From Patiriisocius sp047730165 (GTDB lineage Bacteria > Bacteroidota > Bacteroidia > Flavobacteriales > Flavobacteriaceae), in NCBI RefSeq assembly GCF_047730165.1, contig NZ_CP159834.1, positions 2,604,001 to 2,668,000 of the forward strand: a stretch of DNA of 64,000 nt, read 5' to 3'. Every line of letters begins with the position of its first letter. Position 1 is the first letter of the stretch. Both the position numbers and the translations under genes were made by a program. Under the pieces are notes generated by a model. That model made no database searches, was not told where the DNA came from, and worked only from the letters and a program-made list of their open reading frames with translations. Below are positions 61,405 to 64,000 of this stretch, one piece after another.

Positions 61405-62487
61405 TTAATTAGAGAGGTTAATGATGGTACTTACTATTTTATCACTAGCATCACCATTACCGTATAAGTTCTTTTCAAAATCTACCATTGCATTTTTTGA
61501 TTTGTGATACGCCTCCATTATTTTTACGTAATCAGAACCTACAAGCGTGTTTGCTCCGTGTTCAATTAATTCAACCCATTCTGTTTCTTCCCGTAATGTG
61601 ACACAAAACCTTTTAAAGAAATAAGCCTCTTTTTGTAGCCCACCACTATCAGTAAAGACCATATGGCAATGTTGCAGTAAATAAATCATCTCTAAGTACC
61701 CTACAGGATCAATTATATGCACATTTTCACCAATCATTATATCATATTTCGAGACATAATTTTTAGTGCGCGGATGTAAAGGCAAGACTACTGAAGTTGT
61801 TTTAGCAATATGGTTTATCGCTCTAAAAATTTCAGACAACTTCTTTTTATCATCTGTATTTTCGGCGCGATGTATAGTACTTAAGATAAACGATTCTGGC
61901 ACATCAAAAGATGGCTTGCGCGCGTGCTTTACAAATAGGTTACTGGCATCTAACATTACGTCTCCCGTAACTTCTACATCAATGTTAAGATTATTATAGC
62001 CTTCTTTTACTAAGTTATCAACAGCAGTTTGCGTAGGGCATAAAAGTAGTGTGCTCACTCGATCTGTTAAGATTCGATTCACTTCTTCTGGCATTCTCAT
62101 ATTGAAAGATCTTAATCCAGCTTCAACATGTGCTATTTTAATATGCAATTTACTCGCCGCAAGGGCTCCTGCCAGCGTAGAGTTTGTATCACCATACACA
62201 AGCACCCAGTCCGGTTTTTCTTCTAATAGCACCTTTTCAACTTCTTCTAACATCTGCCCTGTCATTGCACCGTGCGACAAGCCATTAATATTTAAAAAAT
62301 ATTTAGGTTTAGGAAGATTCATTTCATTGAAAAACACATCGCTCATGTTAGGGTCATAATGTTGCCCTGTATGGATTATAACTTCTTCTATATCGCTACC
62401 ACTAATAGCACTTCTTAGAATGGCGTCACTTACTGCGGCTGCCTTAATAAATTGCGGACGCGCCCCTATTACTGTAACAATTTTCAT
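61405..62487 (-). CDS. UDP-sugar 2-epimerase (WecB/WbpI-like)
   Basis: A 360-residue non-hydrolysing epimerase: IVTVIGARPQFIKAAAVSDAI, EVIIHTGQHYDPNMSD, VLVYGDTNSTLAGALAASKLHIKIAHVEAGLRS (catalytic Asp/Glu/His set) and MPEEVNRILTDRVS, GGLQKEAYFF. Family default is UDP-GlcNAc to UDP-ManNAc, but its position beside WbpB- and WbpD-like genes makes WbpI-type epimerisation of UDP-GlcNAc(3NAc)A to the manno form the likelier role. That choice is contextual. Confidence 0.88.
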   Translation of the reverse strand: MKIVTVIGARPQFIKAAAVSDAILRSAISGSDIEEVIIHTGQHYDPNMSDVFFNEMNLPKPKYFLNINGLSHGAMTGQMLEEVEKVLLEEKPDWVLVYGDTNSTLAGALAASKLHIKIAHVEAGLRSFNMRMPEEVNRILTDRVSTLLLCPTQTAVDNLVKEGYNNLNIDVEVTGDVMLDASNLFVKHARKPSFDVPESFILSTIHRAENTDDKKKLSEIFRAINHIAKTTSVVLPLHPRTKNYVSKYDIMIGENVHIIDPVGYLEMIYLLQHCHMVFTDSGGLQKEAYFFKRFCVTLREETEWVELIEHGANTLVGSDYVKIMEAYHKSKNAMVDFEKNLYGNGDASDKIVSTIINLSN

Positions 62488-62490
62488 ACT

Positions 62491-63462
62491 TTATTTTTTT
62501 CTAAACGGATGCATTGCTAGTTCCTTTTTAGCAAAAGGGTGATAGTCGCCTTTAAGACCTATAGGTGTTGAATTTCTTATATTATAAACAATGTCTATCG
62601 CTTGTGACGCGTCTTCAATTCCATAACCATTCCCATTTAGAATTTCTTTATAACTAGTGGTATGCAAATCTGTAAAACCTCCACTAAACTCAAGTTCTTC
62701 GCCTTCAATAGTGATTGATCTAAACGTTCGTTGTCCTTTTTGTACAATCTCCTTAGGCAAAACAGCATCATTAATAGACAAAAACCATCTCACACGTGCA
62801 CGCTCTAATTCTAAATAACCTGAAGCTCTATCATGCTGATAAATATGTGTGATGTTTTCTTTTACACCACCAAAAATCCAAGAAAGCATATCGAAAAAAT
62901 GAACGCCTATATTTGTAGCAATCCCACCAGACTTTGATTCATCACCTTTCCATGACGTGTAGTACCAGTTACCTCGTGAGGTGAGATAAGTGAGGTCAAC
63001 ATCATAAATTTTATCTTTTGGTCCATTGTCAATTTTCCTCTTTAAATCAATAATACTTTGATGTACTCTTAATTGTAGAATATTATAAATCTTCTTACCC
63101 GTTTCTTTTTGAATATTCTTTAACGACTCTACACTCCAAGGATTTAAAACTAAAGGTTTTTCGCAAATCGCATCTGCTCCCTGGCGCAAAGCAAAACGTA
63201 TATGCGCGTCGTGAAGGTAATTAGGGGTGCAGATACTTACAAAATCTAACTCCTCTTTGTTATCATATTTCAACTTTGAAATATGACGGTCAAACCGTTC
63301 AAATTCAGTGAAAAAATCAGCCTTAGGAAAATAACTATCTATAATTCCTACACTATCAAATTTATCAAGAGCAGCCACTAGGTTATTATTAGTTTCCTTT
63401 ATGGCCTGCATATGTCTGGGAGCAATATACCCTGAAGCTCCTATAAGTGCAAAATTTTTCAT
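62491..63462 (-). CDS. WbpB/WlbA-like nucleotide-sugar 3-dehydrogenase
   Basis: A 323-residue Gfo/Idh/MocA oxidoreductase: MKNFALIGASGYIAPRHMQAIKET is almost the WlbA/WbpB N-terminus, followed by FVSICTPNYLHDAHIRFALRQGADAICEKPLVL (catalytic-region EKP) and KIYNILQLRVHQSI. WbpB oxidises the 3-hydroxyl of UDP-N-acetylglucosaminuronic acid. It sits between WbpI- and WbpD-like genes, in line with the diacetamido-uronic acid pathway. Confidence 0.9.
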   Translation of the reverse strand: MKNFALIGASGYIAPRHMQAIKETNNNLVAALDKFDSVGIIDSYFPKADFFTEFERFDRHISKLKYDNKEELDFVSICTPNYLHDAHIRFALRQGADAICEKPLVLNPWSVESLKNIQKETGKKIYNILQLRVHQSIIDLKRKIDNGPKDKIYDVDLTYLTSRGNWYYTSWKGDESKSGGIATNIGVHFFDMLSWIFGGVKENITHIYQHDRASGYLELERARVRWFLSINDAVLPKEIVQKGQRTFRSITIEGEELEFSGGFTDLHTTSYKEILNGNGYGIEDASQAIDIVYNIRNSTPIGLKGDYHPFAKKELAMHPFRKK

Positions 63463-63505
63463 ACTCCTTAATTACGTTTATTTATGACTCTATATTTCTG
63501 AAATA

Positions 63506-64000
63506 TTATTTTTTTGAAACCTCCTCATTCTTCAATATATATACATCTTTTGTTTCTGAGCAGATTGCAATTCCTTTTTCATCAAAATCAAGCCGATGAC
63601 CATATTCGCTGACCCACCCTATTTGCTTTGCTGGGTTACCAACTAACAATGCAAAATCTCTTACGGGCTTTGTAATTACAGCCCCTGCTCCTATTAACGC
63701 ATATCTACCAATGCTATTCCCACAAATTATCGTTGCATTTGCTCCAATAGATGCACCTTGTTTTACGTGGGTACGTGTATATTCATTTTTACGATTAACT
63801 GCACTACGAGGATTGATTACGTTTGTAAACACCATTGATGGGCCTAAAAAAACATCCTCATCGCAAATAACACCAGTGTAGATAGAAACATTGTTTTGAA
63901 CCTTTACGTTTGTTCCTAGAATCACCTTGGGTGAAACAACCACATTTTGGCCTATATTGCAACGCTCTCCAATTATAGAATTGGTCATAATATGAGAAAA
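63506..64000 (-). CDS. WbpD-like sugar N-acetyltransferase (5' end missing)
   Basis: A hexapeptide-repeat acetyltransferase. The ATG at 63988 is internal: the frame continues to the window edge as FSHI-MTNSIIGERCNIGQNV, matching the WbpD/WlbB stretch WHFxHI ahead of the first repeats. So perhaps 15-25 residues lie beyond base 64000. The body shows KVQNNVSIYTGVICDEDVFLGPSMVFTNVINPRS and a C-terminal GRYALIGAGAVITKPVRDFALLVGNPAKQIGWV. WbpD acetylates the 3-amino group of UDP-GlcNAc(3N)A. The WbpE and WbpA partners are probably just beyond the window. Confidence 0.88.
   Translation of the reverse strand, partial: FSHIMTNSIIGERCNIGQNVVVSPKVILGTNVKVQNNVSIYTGVICDEDVFLGPSMVFTNVINPRSAVNRKNEYTRTHVKQGASIGANATIICGNSIGRYALIGAGAVITKPVRDFALLVGNPAKQIGWVSEYGHRLDFDEKGIAICSETKDVYILKNEEVSKK

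Overview
The window is chromosomal DNA from a member of the Bacteroidota, most likely a marine Flavobacteriaceae species. This is inferred from low GC content, promoter elements of the TAnnTTTG type, signal peptides ending in AQ, two proteins with C-terminal type IX secretion (T9SS) sorting domains, and Bacteroidota-typical families (PUR/DUF3276, DUF349, OstA-like, DUF6268, PhoH and purC neighbours). Coding density is high. I see no rRNA, tRNA, CRISPR array, intact insertion sequence or prophage.

Bases 1-15000 hold housekeeping and envelope genes: the 3' part of an ABC exporter, a PUR-domain nucleic-acid-binding protein, a secreted M14 carboxypeptidase, a DUF6268 outer-membrane protein followed by a decayed copy of the M14 3' end, two T9SS cargo proteins, a small lipoprotein, dnaK, a SnoaL-like secreted protein and an MFS transporter. 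Bases 15000-26400 carry spoT, a fur-like regulator, purA, an OstA/LptA-like protein, a class III aminotransferase, a TPR protein, two tandem DUF368 membrane proteins and aroE. Bases 26400-39400 carry a DUF349 protein, purC, phoH, a SAM hydrolase-family gene, dnaN, a TonB-dependent receptor, DUF1573, a hydrolase, DUF4870 and mnmE.

Bases 39500-41500 form a compact regulon: DUF983, a Crp/Fnr regulator and a TauE/SafE transporter, all on the minus strand. A GTAAC-N4-GTTAC palindrome lies at a matching distance ahead of a TATATTG box in front of both DUF983 and tauE. The DUF983 reading frame, including its conserved zinc-ribbon cysteines, opens only with a non-standard ATT codon. After that come a cholesterol-oxidase-like GMC enzyme, a stand-alone Pycsar-type membrane effector (DUF5706/PycTM-like) with a translationally coupled 48-residue basic ORF, a COG2426 membrane protein and an FAD-dependent oxidoreductase.

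From about 46.4 kb to the window end, all on the minus strand, is a surface-polysaccharide locus. It encodes a Wzi-like protein, a PglF/PglE/PglD/PglC-like set for a diacetamido-trideoxy sugar and its transfer to lipid, glycosyltransferases, a CapK-like AMP-binding enzyme, an AsnB-type amidotransferase, an EpsG-like polymerase, a Wzx flippase and acetyltransferases. WbpI/WbpB/WbpD-like enzymes suggest a diacetamido uronic acid as a second building block. The last gene runs off the right edge.
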